64,000 nucleotides of DNA from Megalonaias nervosa (Eukaryota > Mollusca > Bivalvia > Unionida > Unionidae). Below are positions 51,558 to 64,000 of this stretch, piece after piece (position 1 is the first letter of the stretch; every line of letters starts with the position of its first letter). The stretch lies in the NCBI GenBank assembly GCA_016617855.1, contig JAECUM010006834.1:1-64000 (forward strand), read 5' to 3'. The position numbers and the translations under genes were made by a program. Below the pieces are notes generated by a model, which was given only the letters and a program-made list of their open reading frames with translations, had not been told where the DNA came from and made no database searches.

Positions 51558-54500
51558 AATGTTTAATGGCATATCAACATATTCCTGGCATTAGCACCCA
51601 TTAAAAACAAGGTTGCAAATTTATAGATGTTAAAAACTACTAAAATCCTCAGAATGTTTAACCATTCCAAACACAAGTAAATATTTTCTCTTACATGGTC
51701 AAAGATGAAAGAAAAAGGATTTTAAAATTGTACAAAATGTATCGTATTTTCGGTGTGCATAATGAGTACTTTTGTCAACCTAATGTTCTTATTTTCAGGC
51801 AATTTATAGAACAATACACATGTTATATTATCCTGTCAATCTGACAACACATAAAGTTGACTACACTTCACATTTGCTCCCTGTGAAATAATAAATCTGT
51901 TGCCTTTCATTGTAGCTAAATTGTTTACTGGTACTAGCATTATTAAAGAATCAAATAATCCTTATAAACCTTCACAGTTATGTTCTTTGATTGCTTATGT
52001 TCATAAACTCTTTCTTTTCATATCAATGTGTAGTGTTTTTATGTGACCTGACCAGAAATACATGTATATAACACCTGGTAACTTGTTCTAAAGCCATGCA
52101 AAGTACCGCATTGCAGTGGAGCAAATAAACAATTAACATCCCTGTAAATGTTTAATATTCACTAAGTATGGATCTAATAATTTCTACTTCCATTTTAAAT
52201 TTCTTTATTCTTGGTTAAATTGAAATATAATATTTAGAATTAAAACATTGTTAATGTTCTTATAAGAGGCAAATTTAAGGGTCAGCTTTTTGTGACTATG
52301 GTTTGTCTGTTATGGTAACATTTACACATTGTGAAACAAACTAACAAGTTATATCAATGTATGAAATTTGCAAATACTTTGTATTCTTTGGGAACAAAAA
52401 ATAAATGTTTTTTCGTTTAATTTCTCGTTCAGATTCACCAATATGTGTTATTTAATTGTGACTACATAGTGGTCAACGCTTTAATGACTCAGTGTTATAT
52501 TTCCAAGGTAATCTGCGATGACGAAAACTGTTCTTTTTCTATGCATATAAAATTACTTTGTCAAGGTCAGTTTGCAATTTATTTACTTTTTCTTTAGAAC
52601 ATAAACCTGGTTCTTTGTTTTATTTCACATCTTACATCACAGTATTTGATATTTTGTTCTGTTATAATACACTATTAATTTCCTCATTAGATGCACATTA
52701 ATGAGACATCATTTTCGTGACTACAGTTTGTATGTTACGAAAACATTGACTATCATGAAACAAAATATCGAATTAATGCATGAAATTGACAAATACTATT
52801 TTCTTTGGCAAAACTATTGGTTCTTAGTTTTATTTCTCATCATAAATTACAATATTGAATATGTCTTTGCTACCATACAATGGCCAATGCTTCAATGACT
52901 CGGCATGATCTTTTCAAGGAAATCAGTGGCAACTAGAGTTTTGATGTACTAAACACAATCACAATCCTTTGTCTAGGTAAAAGTTCAATTCATGTAATTT
53001 TCTTTAGAAAATAAATGTGGCTTTTTATGTAGGCGAGTATTTTGTCTCAGAATAGAGAATAATGAAAGAAAGACTGAAGAAAATGCAAATGACAAAACAG
53101 GTTGATAGAGGATCAAATACAAACTATCCAGGCAGAGTGGAGTTCTTGAATGGATGATGAAGAGAAGACATTCAACACCACAGAGATTTAATTTCAGGCA
53201 ATACTGATAGCAAAACATAAGAAGATAGACAACAAGGAGTGCGTTACCTGGATCTATGCATCTCTATGACAGCATGGCTTATCAATTTGGTGGCGCAGAC
53301 ATATAGCCAAGAAACTGAAAGAATATTATTTAAACAAACTACTCGAATTCCAATGTTTCACCGTTAAATATCAAAAAATGGTACTAGTTTGAGTTGAGCC
53401 AGGCACGAAATGCCGACTTAACTCCCATGACATTTTATCTTCCATCCAACATCATTCTCCACATGAAAGGGGCCAGCAACATCAGCATAACCAGAACTGG
53501 CAACAAGAAAAATCTTTTACAGTGATGATTGGTGTCACGTTTGCTCAGTCAGCTATCAGGAAGTTATAAACCAGGGTATTACAGCGTTTGGTGTGCAAAC
53601 ATCGCCGCAGGCCGGTGTTAATCCCTTATGCAAGTTTGCCGTTGGCCGCCAGCCAGGCTATAGTTAGTACCTGCTAGACAAATGCTTGTAGTATTCACAC
53701 CCAGGCGTTAAATATTGGTTCAGAGATCAAAGGAAGCCCGCAGGGTGAATGGGGCGTGTTCTCATCCGTCCCCACGTGGACAGACAGCGAGAGGACATTG
53801 TCCGCTAACATTGATTGGATCAGTCCACAGCGACATCCAATCGGAATTAAGATAGAGGGTGTGATTATAACTTAGATCAAGATTATAGCTCAAACTCTCA
53901 TGTAAAATATTCAGTTACGCCTAGAAAGATTGCTAAGGAATAGGGTATTTTGAGGAGCCACAAGTAATTTGGCGGTAAAACTGAGGACCAGATTCTAAGA
54001 GAAAGGAAGCTTTTGGGGGGGACAGAACTTCCGGTTCAAGTTGAGTCCCGAGTCTCTAAGAGGGGAGACGGAAGTGAGACTGGCAGAGCAGTCGGAGTCG
54101 ACAAAAGTGTAGTCGGCATAGAGAAGGTGGATAGAAGGTGGAGGAGGAGGAAAAGTAGTCTGTAGGAGGAAATAGAGGAGGAGGAGAAGGAGTGTAGAGT
54201 ACAGGAGGAAGAGGTGGAAGAGTAGAAGGAACTTGGAGGGAGTCAGGGAGAAAGAGAAGGAATTAGGAGAGAGGAGAGAAGAATACACAGATGAGTAGAA
54301 CATAAGGACAGGTGGAAATCTCTCACACTACGAATCAAGGGATGGCTATTAAAGGTTCGAGCAGAAGAAGTGTACTTGGGGAAATCTGAATTGTTTGCCT
54401 ATTTAATTGTTATTAAATTGTTATCATTGAATTCCACCCCTTTTTATATATTCAATCATGTAACCGTCGGCATTGCTGACTGGGGGCTCGGAGCTGTACA

Positions 54501-54640
54501 TCTAACTTTCACTAATTCAACTTCCAACCAAAATCGAGCCTGGGAGGGGGGGGGGACTTCTACAATAATTTCAATAAAATGTTGGAAGCACCCCACCCCC
54601 AATCCCCCACAACTAATTCCCATAGTGGGGAATCCTTCAC
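51558..54640. other. Non-coding region, no gene seen
   Basis: AT-rich to about 53550. It then becomes GC-richer (53560-53860), with a GGAGG-purine-rich tract at 54100-54280. A loosely repeated stretch with ATGAAACAAA and TTTTATTTCTCAT occurs at about 52320-52450 and 52750-52850. No protein or RNA motif is recognised. Confidence 0.5.
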
Positions 54641-54649
54641 AATTGCTTG

Positions 54650-54915
54650 TGCTATAGATGGTGGAAAGATCCCACTGGATATTTTCGAGAGGAATATGCT
54701 TCCAACGGGAGAAGTATTACCAAATGGGCCACCTATCTGGTGTCTGGTGTCAGGAGAAGGGATATGTGAATGGAATATTGATGAAGAACTGGAAAGTAAA
54801 AGAAAGGGGAAAACAGCCAGGTGGTTACACCAGAAACAGCCATTATGCCTTCCGAAGCCACAAGTCCGACGATGTCAAGGAACTGCTAAAGATTGACTAC
54901 CAGACCAATTTGATA
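54650..54915 (+). pseudogene. Pogo/Tigger-like DDE transposase core fragment, copy 2
   Basis: Two overlapping plus-strand frames together show IACAIDGGKIP, IFERNMLPTGE, LPNGPP, then EKGYVNGILMKNW, GKQPGGYT and FRSHKSDDVKELLKIDYQTN. These match the order of the central pogo transposase region, including a D near the start and the RSH.TD.VK stretch. It is broken by a frame change near 54700. It lies opposite in strand to the transposase ends at 55650-56389. Confidence 0.55.
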
Positions 54916-55130
54916 TAATTTCAATAATGCGTCGCATTTTGTTCTTTCTTTAACAATATCTTTAAATAAATTATTGGTCATAATTGGGTGCCATGTTCTG
55001 ACAAAACAGTGAAATTATCAAGTTGTTAAAATGTGCAATAAATGGCAGGACAAAGTTTTTCCCATAATTATGGGCAAAATATCAGAGTGTGCGTTATAAA
55101 TAAGTGTAAGTTGTACATATCAAAGAACTG

Positions 55131-57470
55131 TACCCGTATAAACTTGCTTATAAGTCGATTTGACAATAAGTAGAACCGCCACTTTAGGGTTGCAAAAAGG
55201 GAATTTTTTACGACCCTCATATAAGTCGAGGATTTATTTGCAAGTCAGATCCGTCAGCAAGAGGTGATATGTGGTCAGTTAATCGGAGTTGCACTTTGGA
55301 AAAAATAAACAAATCAAACTGGATAGATGGAGAGACAGACAGGACAAAAAAGACAAAACCAGTGTAGAATAAATACATTTGTATTAGTGAGTAGAATATG
55401 TACAAATAAACTGACTACTTTCAACTTGTGTATCTTCACGTAAAGAAATCCATAATGCTTAACATTTTAATCCATTTATATAATAAATCCATGCAATGAA
55501 TTAAATGTCATATACGAGTATAAAAATCGTAATCCAGAATTACGCGATTCACATTATCTCGTAATATATTAATTCCAAAAATATTAAAATAAACAAAGTA
55601 AAGTCCACATTTTTGTGATTCATGTTATCCTGTAAATGTTACTGACTCATATCTGGTTCAAATCCCAAGAATTCATCTTCATCGTCAGAGCTAGCAAATA
55701 AAGTTCTGATTATCTCCACTGTCGTCTTAAATATCATCAGACTCTGACTCCACGTCTGATTCATCGTCTAATTCTGATTCTTTGTCTTTACTGTCATTTG
55801 TTGATATTTCGATGTTCGTCTTATCTTGAAAACAAAAATACTACTGAAGAATTCGTCAATCTCCGTCCAATCTACTGCACTGGAACTAATTCATTTCTTA
55901 AATGATTTGATCACCTTCTCATTTGGAATTTCCTCCCACGCATTACACACCCAATGAGATCCTAACTCAATCCCTGGACGCTTCACATCTCCCGTCTTTG
56001 TAGATTATTTTGGGTCCATCTACAGTCTACTTGTGCCACTGTTAACAGCTTGTCGAGGCAAACATCTAATGCTTGCAGGACAGGGATCACAGTTTGTTAT
56101 GTTTGATGCCGCTGCAACTTGTTTCACAGATTGCATCAAATGCGCCCGAACACACTGCTCTAGAAACCAGTCGCTCAAACCAAACTCCCATTTTGCATAA
56201 AGGCTTTACATTATTAAAATTTTCTTAAGATGTCTAGCACTGTCAACTTTTTTCCTTGCGCCAGTCATGCGTCTATTTCTCTGATACGCCACATTCACGT
56301 ACTGCAGCACTAGTGATGTTTTTCTCCGCAAAATCTATAAACTTTAACGTAAATGTTCCATCGTACGCATTACGTTTTCTTTTCCTCATTGGTGAAAGAA
56401 CCTAAGTTTAGAAATTCGCGATGTATGATATCTAACTAAACAAAGTACACTGTAATCGACAAGAAAGCACCATTCGTAAACTTAGACCATTATTTAAGTA
56501 GAGGTTGGGATTAGGTCTGAAAGAGAGACTTTAATCACACAGTCTTTTAAACCACATCAAAGGATTGCCTCAACTAAATAGATGTCAGATGAGCGGTACG
56601 ATCAAAGGGACGCAACATGGCACTGAACAAGTATAAAATTCACGGCACATTAATTATAGACTTTACAAAGAAACACAACAACAGTGCTGGCTATTGCCCA
56701 CTGGGGAAACCAAAGCAGTGCTGTTTTTTTTTTCACGTTAAAGGATTAAGTCGTATTTATCAAATTAGCAACTCTATCAAAAACTAGGTTAATTGTTCGT
56801 CCTAGGAATAGAACAAGAAAAGTAAAACATTGAAAGAAAATTTTCAAAAAATTCGAGATGAGCGAGCTTAAAAGAAAGTTCTAACCTAAAATGTCATGTG
56901 TTGGCAATCTCTTATTTTCGAGCCTTGGTGGATATTTATTTTGTTTCCCGAAAGCAATCCAAGCCAGCTACCAAAAGCGTTTAAACCCCAAAACTGACTT
57001 GGGTAAGAAGGACTTTTGTTTTGCGGCTAAGTACTCTGATGTTTAATTCCCTTGTACTCCATGATATTAGCACAATTACCTTACCTGTGTAAACGGTTAT
57101 GGTCGTTAATATCAAAGCAAACTAAAATTGAGTTGACAATTATTTTCAAAGCATTGTTTCTGAAATGTATTGTCTTTATTGTACTTTTATTACATTGATC
57201 AATTAGTAGAAAAAAAATGTTGAAGGTGCCCCAATACTTATATTACAAGACACGATTGCGATAATTTCGTGTCCCAACATCTATAGGTCACAAAAATTAC
57301 TTTTGAAAATAATTATTGGTGTCGCAAGACTTATAGTGTCCCAAGATACAATCATCACGGTATATTGGATTCAATTTTTTAAAATTATATCTCGCTTATA
57401 AAACGACCCCTACTCTGCATTAATAATTTTTTAGTAAACAAGGTCGATTTATAAACCAGTATATACGGTA
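55131..57470 (-). mobile_element. Pogo-like DNA transposon relic, copy 2
   Basis: The left end is TACCCGTATAAACTTGCTTA. The right end read on the minus strand is TACCGTATATACTGGTTTAT. This is an imperfect inverted repeat of about 27 bp. Internal minus-strand transposase remnants lie at 55650-56389, with an ATG at 56389 and the KRKRNAYDG start but many breaks. Confidence 0.6.
55650..56389 (-). pseudogene. Pogo/Tigger-like transposase remnant, copy 2
   Basis: Starts at an ATG at 56389 with a basic N-terminus like copy 1 and follows the same deleted layout, with no DDE core. It carries more frameshifts, and no open frame longer than a few dozen codons remains. The C-terminal KSFKK and acidic Asp/Glu/Ser-rich tail can still be traced near 55740-55910. 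Confidence 0.55.
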
Positions 57471-57870
57471 TATAAACTATAACATAATGGTTGAACAATT
57501 CGCTTTTAAATTGAAGGATCAAAATTGGTTATTAAAACTACGCTTTTTGATTATGTCCAGGATTTCCTCTACAAGAATTCTTCAGTCAACATCAATTATT
57601 TTCGAAAATGTTTATCTTGCTTTCATTTTCAGAACAACTTATGTAAACTTCTTGTCTTTAATTGGAACTATCATGATGATTTCTTGCTTTTGACTAGTAC
57701 CTGTTTTCGGAGACACGGCCCAGTATTCTGCCCCCAGATTGTTGGCAATTATCTTGACCCTACTCTCAATTTGTGAATAGGCTGCTGGGGACTGAATTTA
57801 AAAAACATAAATAAATTAAAGAATAAACGAATAATAAACGCATGAATGAATGTATCAGTTTGGTGCCTCG

Positions 57871-58600
57871 CAGGTAAAAAAGATTATGAGATCATATGTT
57901 TTGTTAATATATCTTTGTTAATATTTTCTTTGTTTATCTGCATTCTTTACGACAAAACTGCAAATTGATCAATATAATAGATTAAAGAAAATAACTATAT
58001 TAAAGTTGTTCCTTCATTATTACTGAACTTGCTGTTTTGACAATTATACTGAACTTCACAAGATTACAAAATATACATGCGAAATAACTCGACTCTCTAC
58101 ATTATTGTATGTCATACATTATTGTATGTCAACAACTGGTTTTGTTTCAAGGAATCTTCTTTACAAGGAGCAAGAAGGCCAATGTATTTATCAATTTCAA
58201 TCTAGAAGGAAAATCAATAGGTCCGCAAAGGGACTAACACTCTACTGTCCAAACAGAATTTCCAGGAATTCAAGAAAGGACCATTTCTTTTTTTTAACTG
58301 CCCAGTGTTTAAAATTTTTTGATATCCTTGAGTGATATGTATTTCAAACCAGCCAGTGGGGAAGTCATACTGGATGCAAGATTAGCACCTCATTCACTGT
58401 GCGTAGATATGTACAGTCTCCATAAGTACAATATCCAAAAGAACAATACAAGAAAGTAATATAGATATATGCTAACATTATCTCCATTGTACAGGTTGCA
58501 AACGAAAAAAAAACTTAACCTTGCACCTTTTACTCTCTCAGAAGTAAATAATATCTGTAAAGCACCCCCAATAAAAACATGTTCGAGATTGATGCTCTAG
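57871..58600. other. Non-coding region, no gene seen
   Basis: AT-rich sequence without recognisable features, between the duplicated block and the degenerate repeats. Confidence 0.5.
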
Positions 58601-58604
58601 TTGC

Positions 58605-59560
58605 TATATTCAATATCCAATTGGCACCATTTCTATTTGGGACCAACTAGACATCATAGCATGTGTTTTCATAAAAACTCCAAGTTGATATGACCATTCT
58701 TTCAGGTGAAATACCGATAACATGATTTTCAAGATTGCCATTGTGTTGGCAATATTGGATGACTGGGTGACAATGTTCTCAATCAGGACAAACAAGACAT
58801 TAGAAGAAGTCTACTGGCAAAACCCCCATGCCGATCTGACATTACATTCAGGAGAAATATAAACCAAAAAGAATCTCAAGTTGGCTGCCATGATGACAAT
58901 TCTGGACATCAGGTTGACACCATTTTCATTGAGCACAAACTCGACATGTAAAGGATTTTATGTGAAGAACCCCATGGCGATATGACCATTCAGTCAGAAA
59001 GAATAACGATACCAACATTTTCATGTTGACCACTGTTGTAGTAGTGTTGTTTCTCCAAGCAGAATAATTTTCCTTTAGGACCAATTCCATATCATGAGAA
59101 ATCTTATGCTCAAAACCACATGCTGATATAACTTTCAATTCAGGAGGAGAAGCCATAGCAAGATTTTCAAGACGGATGCCATGGCATTCATATCAGATAA
59201 GTTTCATGCAGAATCAACTGGACATCATAATAAGTCTCATAGTTAAATATATGCGCTGTCAAGACCATCCATTTAGGCGGAATGGCAGAAACAACATTTT
59301 CAAGATAGTGCATATGGTGGCCATACTGACTGTCCAAGCAATAGACGTCATAAGAAATCTTTTAATGAAAATCCAATGTTAATATGTCCATCATTTGTAA
59401 AGAGTAGCCATCACAAGATTTTAAAGATGGCTGCTATGGTAGCCAGACTTGATGTCTGAGCATCATCAGTTTCAGTTAGGACCAACTAGACTTTAGGATA
59501 AAGGTGGTGTAAAGTTTTATTACAATCCTCAAAGTAGGAGGAGGAGCTAAAACAAACATG
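58605..59560. repeat. Degenerate tandem repeats of about 165-180 bp, about five copies
   Basis: Each unit has, in order, a GACCAACTAGACATCATA-like stretch, an AACCCCATGCTGATATGACC-like stretch, CATTCAGGAG and then AGCAAGATTTTCAAGATGG. Recognisable units start near 58640, 58780, 58930, 59070, 59210 and 59390 and differ strongly from one another. This is an old tandem array; no coding meaning is evident. Confidence 0.7.
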
Positions 59561-61660
59561 TGATAACAGACAACTGGAGAATGTACAATGGACAATAAGC
59601 CATCCAATAAGATCCCTTAATCAATAACCAGAAGAGCTAAACAAGGTAAACACTTATTAAACTGTTTCTTATGTTTTTGGAAACTGTGGTTTAGATACAT
59701 CAGGTCACACTAGCATGTTTTATAAAAAGAGGAGTGTTTCGCAGACTTATAGAATGGGGTTATTACAATGCTAATAAAGGACAGAGAAAGAAAGAGATAA
59801 TACCCATGAAAGTATATTTCTCCAAAATGTGTTCACTACTATAGATAATAGTGATCTGCGATAGTAGTTTACTTACCACAAATCCTTTTGGGACCTTAAT
59901 ATGAATTCTACAAATGGAATGACGATTACTTTCATATAAAAATCAATTTTGCAAGTAAAATAAATTTCTTGGATAAAACTTACCCAATTATAATACTATA
60001 TGTGGCCCACTCGCGTATGTGAAGCAGCTTCTTCATCGTGAGAGTCACTGAAATACTGACTCCATATGTCAAGTCATGTCTTTAGGAAAAGGGGGATTTT
60101 TTTCCTCCACTAAATGCAGTGAAAGTGATCATGCAACATCCTTAAACAACTGCCAAATGACGAAGGAAGGTAGCCTGTTGTGACGCAGTGATAGAACCCA
60201 ACAGGTCTGATTGAGCCTTCTGGGATGAAGGATGTCCAATAATATAAGCTAGAGAAAATAGACTCCGACCTCCGTCCCATAGTTTGTATAAAGTCAGCTA
60301 AGGTACAGTTTCACTCAAATGCAACAACTGTTGCAACTGCCCTAACTTCATGAGCTCAAATTTGTAACAAGCTCACTTCATATTGGGTATATTCTCTATA
60401 CAGAATGGATAACCCATCTTGTCCAGGACAAAAGAGCCTGTACTAAGATATTGCCCTTTCCCTCTTTCAGATTAAAAAAAAATGGGATCTACCTACTTGC
60501 ACCAGCCCATTTCTTTTCAGGCAACACTTTAAAACTCTCATTTGTTCCTGAGGTAACCTTGACTTGAAGGGTCCAGGCTAGAAGGAGGATTCACCACAAA
60601 AGACTGATTGCCCATGAGCGAAAGACTGTTTCTGGTAATGAGAACATGGATTGTCTTAAGTGACACTGACCCATCTCGTTGGAGTTGTAAGTAGTTCTGC
60701 TGACAAAGTATTTGAAAGATTGTATCTGCTGTACCTAATATGAATAGGAACCTTATCTTATATACAAGTGGTGAACCAATAAAGCTCTTGAGAGCAGTTT
60801 CAAGCTATGCCATATTCAGCTAGGTTAGAACCCATAATAGCTTCTCTTTGGACACAGACCCAACATCTTTGGATGTTTAAAATCAAAATTCGAAAGAAAA
60901 TTGGAGAGACCTTTGTTTTGTCCTATGTCCTCTTTTCTGTGATGTCACAGCATGTCGGGGATTTTGGAATGGTAGCCTTTTATCCTGACTGAAATTGTTT
61001 CTCTTCAAAGAGCCAAAGTAGGAAATTGGTTCTTTGCTGTACTGATGCTTTATGCGGAAAATATTTCCAGGCTGATACAATTGTGAGAAAATTCTCCACT
61101 TTCATGGTAGAAGACTTCTCGCCTGAGAGCTTCTCTCCATCACTTATTGTGAGAGCTGTTCTTTTAGGGCTTGTTTAATATGATCCAGAAAAAAGGCTCA
61201 ACAGCTCTGGACCCCAGGTGAAATGCCTGACATCAGTGTTGCTTCAGTAAATGAAGAAATATCTCCTTGGGATTTCCACTGCCAGATTTATTATGTTGTT
61301 TATCCATGATTTTTCCTACTTGAGGAGAACAATCAGATTTCGTTAACACTCTGATTCACTTGGTCTTGATAGCACCTTTGGAATCCTTGATGTTAGAGGG
61401 TAAATGCATACATCAAATCCTTTAAAATCGATGGAATGAGTGTCAACTGCCCTGGCTTACGAATCCAAGACTGCTGAAACAAAGGTTGGAAATTTTGGAT
61501 TCCACCTTGTTCCAAAGACATCCACTAGTGGTCAGTCTGAGGAGGGCACGTATGTGGCTGAATACCAAGGGATGAAGAGACCATTCTGTTTGTTTTGGTT
61601 GATTATTTCAGCATAGTGGGTCAGCTAATACAGTTTAATCTGTCCAAAATATGATGAACT
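59561..61660. other. No intact gene; possible 3' part of the DIRS-like relic
   Basis: Minus-strand frames are repeatedly interrupted. If the element at 61.7-62.8 kb is DIRS-like, a tyrosine-recombinase gene would be expected here, but I could not identify its R..H.R..Y residues. Confidence 0.35.
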
Positions 61661-61669
61661 AGATCATGG

Positions 61670-62830
61670 ATTTATCACTGATGACACCACCTAGAAAATC
61701 CCAACCAAGAATGCAGAGGTATGGGGGTTTGGTTCCCCCGTGCCTTCTGAGATACCTTACTACAGTGGAGTTGTTGGATACAATGAGAATGCCCTTTCCG
61801 TAAATGGAGTTGTTGGATAGAATGAGAATACCCTTTCCATAAAGCTTCTTCTCTTTCTAGTAAGACTTTCATCTCATGGATATTGATATGCAATAGGCGA
61901 TGTCGAGTGAGCCACTCTCCAATGACCTCCTGGAATGATGGAAGGAGATGTGTACCCCAACAACTGTGCTCATATCATTAAAAACTGTCAACTTTGGATG
62001 TTGCACCTTCAAGGGAACACCTGACATAAGCCAAGTGAGGTTTTTCTTTTTTCTGAGATGGAACCTCATGTGCATGGATACTTGCAATGTTTGCTACAAT
62101 GGGTAAAAGTGTGGTCTCCAATGAGACATTTTGTAATGGCGTTATAAAAAGACAACCTAGGACTATGAGGTCCACAGCACCTATGCGTAAACCCACTAGG
62201 CTCATGAATTCATGGCCTGAGAGATTGTGAAAGAAATGATTTTCAACTCGCATTCCGGATGGAGATAAATGTATTGAAACCATACGCAAGTGTGTAAAAT
62301 GTTTTGACGGTATGATTTATCCTTGTTGACTAGGAATCCAAACCTGAGGAGGTGTGTAACAAGGGTTTTTGATATCTTGATTCAAAATATAACTTACCTG
62401 GTGTTTTTGAAGCGTATCCCCCACGTAGTTGGATGTCATGGATGTGAAGATGGTCCTGAAGTGAATCATTACTCTGTCCATAATACGTGTGAATACCCAG
62501 GAACTAATGTCGAGTTCAAAAGGAAATTCTCTGAACTAGTAAACTGCCTCCCTGAACGTGAACCGTCGGAACTTCCTGGAAGATTTGTGAATTGAGACAT
62601 GCAGATACCATGTAGATACACAACTAGGCTTCCAGATCTACACCGATAGCAGTCTCCGTACCGGTGACACATAAACCTGCCTTGGCAATCACATTTTAAC
62701 TATGGTACGCATATGAAATGATTGAGACCACTTAGATCTATGCCTGGACGAAGAATGTCATTGGCCTTCGGGACCAGGAACAGCCTTGAAAAAAAGCCTG
62801 ATGATTTATCTTTATGAATGATCTCTACCG
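61670..62830 (-). pseudogene. Decayed DIRS-like reverse transcriptase/RNase H
   Basis: On the minus strand 62797-62705 encodes SRLFLVPKANDILRPGIDL with SGLNHFI, the RT finger motif. About 900 bp further on, in 61900-61675, are LTRHRLLHINIHEMKVLL and, in shifted frames, GGTKPPYLCILGWDFL and SRWCHQ. This is the RNase H-like arrangement (HIN..E + GGT.S..LC...W.L) of DIRS/Ngaro retrotransposons. The intervening catalytic palm is scrambled by stops and shifts. Gypsy elements share the first motif, so DIRS is preferred on the second. It is inactive. Confidence 0.6.
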
Positions 62831-64000
62831 CTCTTTAGAAACATCGTTGATTTTTAACTGAAGGACGTCTGCCTTGAACGGATCCTTGGGGAGGTCTGTA
62901 GCTGAAGGAATCCTGAACAATGGAAGAGATGGCTTGAACGTAATACTGAGATCCTCTGAAACCACTTGCCATGTCCATTGATCATCATGGCAAAATATTT
63001 CCCACCTTGGTATTGAAAATGAGGTGGCGTACAAGAAAGTTCTAATTCTACAATAGATAGAATTGTCTTTGAAGAAACTGAGCAAGAAAAACTTGGAATT
63101 ATACATGGAGAATATATTTCCCTCAGAAGACACACTCCTCCAATTTCCTCTAAGCTAGTTCCAAAATACTCGAAGAAGGTTTGCAAGATATCTCATCAGA
63201 AGATAGAGTGCTACTCAGTAACTGTATTGTTCACAGGACCTGGCACCAATCCCTTTATCTAAGGAAGTTAACTTTCTTTAATTAGAAACCTATGTGGACA
63301 TAATTAGCTAAACATTGTAGCATGTGAGGGCTGGATTTAGGAGGCAGCGGTAGTTCTCCTAAGGTATCATGATCGGATAACATATCTGAAAAAAATATGA
63401 AACTGCTTGCTTGACTCCCATCCCCCAGCAAAGCATGATGTTAGAACAGACCAGCTAACAAGTTTTTAAATTCCAAGAATTCAAGTCAATGTAAAATTTT
63501 TAATTTACTAAAATATCTAATGATTCTCTTCCTTAAGTTATTATAAATCATAAGAGTGAGAGAATAACTGGAGACTCTAATGCAAAACTATGTACTGATA
63601 TATAAAAACAAGAAGACTGACTCCTTAATAGTGCAATAATCTCCCTTGTGCAAAGTTTCTCTACACAGAATACCAACGCAATAACGAGTTCACATCGTCA
63701 TACAACATAGGAAATTTCAATTACTTGGTATACATCATGAAAACTTGAGAAACCATCTCACCCCTTTTTCATCACAGATTGAACGGCCTCCTCAGAGGAG
63801 GACCACTGTAAATTATCGTATCCCTCCTTTTATAACCTTAAAAAATCTCTGTCTAAAATGTCCTTACACATGATGTTGGACGTAATCGATTTGCGTTCTG
63901 ATAGCACAGTACCAGTAATAAAATTTGATCACAAAGACTATGCCCAACTTCTATAAACTTTCCATCTTAATTAAATCTAAACAAGTATTGCTGATCAAAC
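62831..64000. other. Upstream part of the DIRS-like relic, then non-coding sequence
   Basis: Minus-strand frames at 62825-63186 are open for about 100 codons but carry no motif I can name; position suggests a gag-side or linker remnant. From 63200 to the window end I see only AT-rich non-coding sequence. Confidence 0.35.

Larger units (their letters stand above)
54640..57870. repeat. Large dispersed repeat block, copy 2
   Basis: Collinear with 1220-5100, with about 500 bp missing near 54915. The same pogo-like relic and the same flanks are present. Both copies are in direct orientation about 50 kb apart, which allows unequal recombination between them. Confidence 0.8.

Overview
The window is AT-rich eukaryotic genomic DNA, most likely from a marine invertebrate. 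A lophotrochozoan or mollusc fits best, because the minisatellites, the pogo-like and DIRS-like relics and the tRNA-derived SINE head are of kinds common there; this is an inference and not a proven identity. There is no bacterial operon context outside the mobile elements. Host coding content is sparse: a probable first exon with an ETS/CRE promoter (about 5.39-5.71 kb), a possible opposing first exon (about 6.1-6.25 kb), a histone H2B pseudogene that keeps its 3' stem-loop (about 27.9-28.2 kb) and an intronless, broken adenylosuccinate synthetase copy (32.5-33.9 kb).

The centrepiece is a Polinton/Maverick of about 15.66 kb (8202-23860). It has about 537-bp terminal inverted repeats and an exact 6-bp target-site duplication (TCCATC). 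Minus-strand genes are, in transcription order: packaging ATPase, a coiled-coil protein, penton-like minor capsid protein, a GG-motif minor capsid candidate, major capsid protein, a second small capsid protein, a GL-rich peptide overlapping an adenain-like protease, a small zinc-ribbon protein, a PLA2-like/integrase/chromodomain protein, a small ORF, the protein-primed DNA polymerase B and a last small ORF. Plus-strand genes are a duplicated HNH protein, a two-ORF unknown, a phage-tail-fibre-like protein and a membrane protein. Together these give self-replication (pPolB), integration, capsid building and maturation (MCP, penton, protease, ATPase) and possibly attachment or entry (fibre, PLA2). 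Seven genes carry one frameshift or stop, four of them beside A homopolymers, while pPolB, ATPase, HNH and fibre are open. The element is therefore either young and lightly decayed or partly mis-assembled. Each inverted repeat carries an inward-facing TATA box, a short leader and a consensus 5' splice site.

Left of the Polinton are a 50-bp minisatellite element (1-1125, second copy 39.9-40.95 kb) and a pogo-like DNA transposon relic within a larger duplicated block (1.2-5.1 kb, second copy 54.6-57.9 kb). Right of it are an L1/Tx1-like LINE fragment ending in (TG)n, several tandem repeats, and an almost full-length non-LTR retrotransposon inserted in an (ATGT)n microsatellite (47.5-51.5 kb). 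Further on are degenerate repeats of about 170 bp (58.6-59.5 kb) and a decayed DIRS-like reverse transcriptase/RNase H on the minus strand (61.7-62.8 kb). The rest is intergenic or intronic DNA in which I see no gene.
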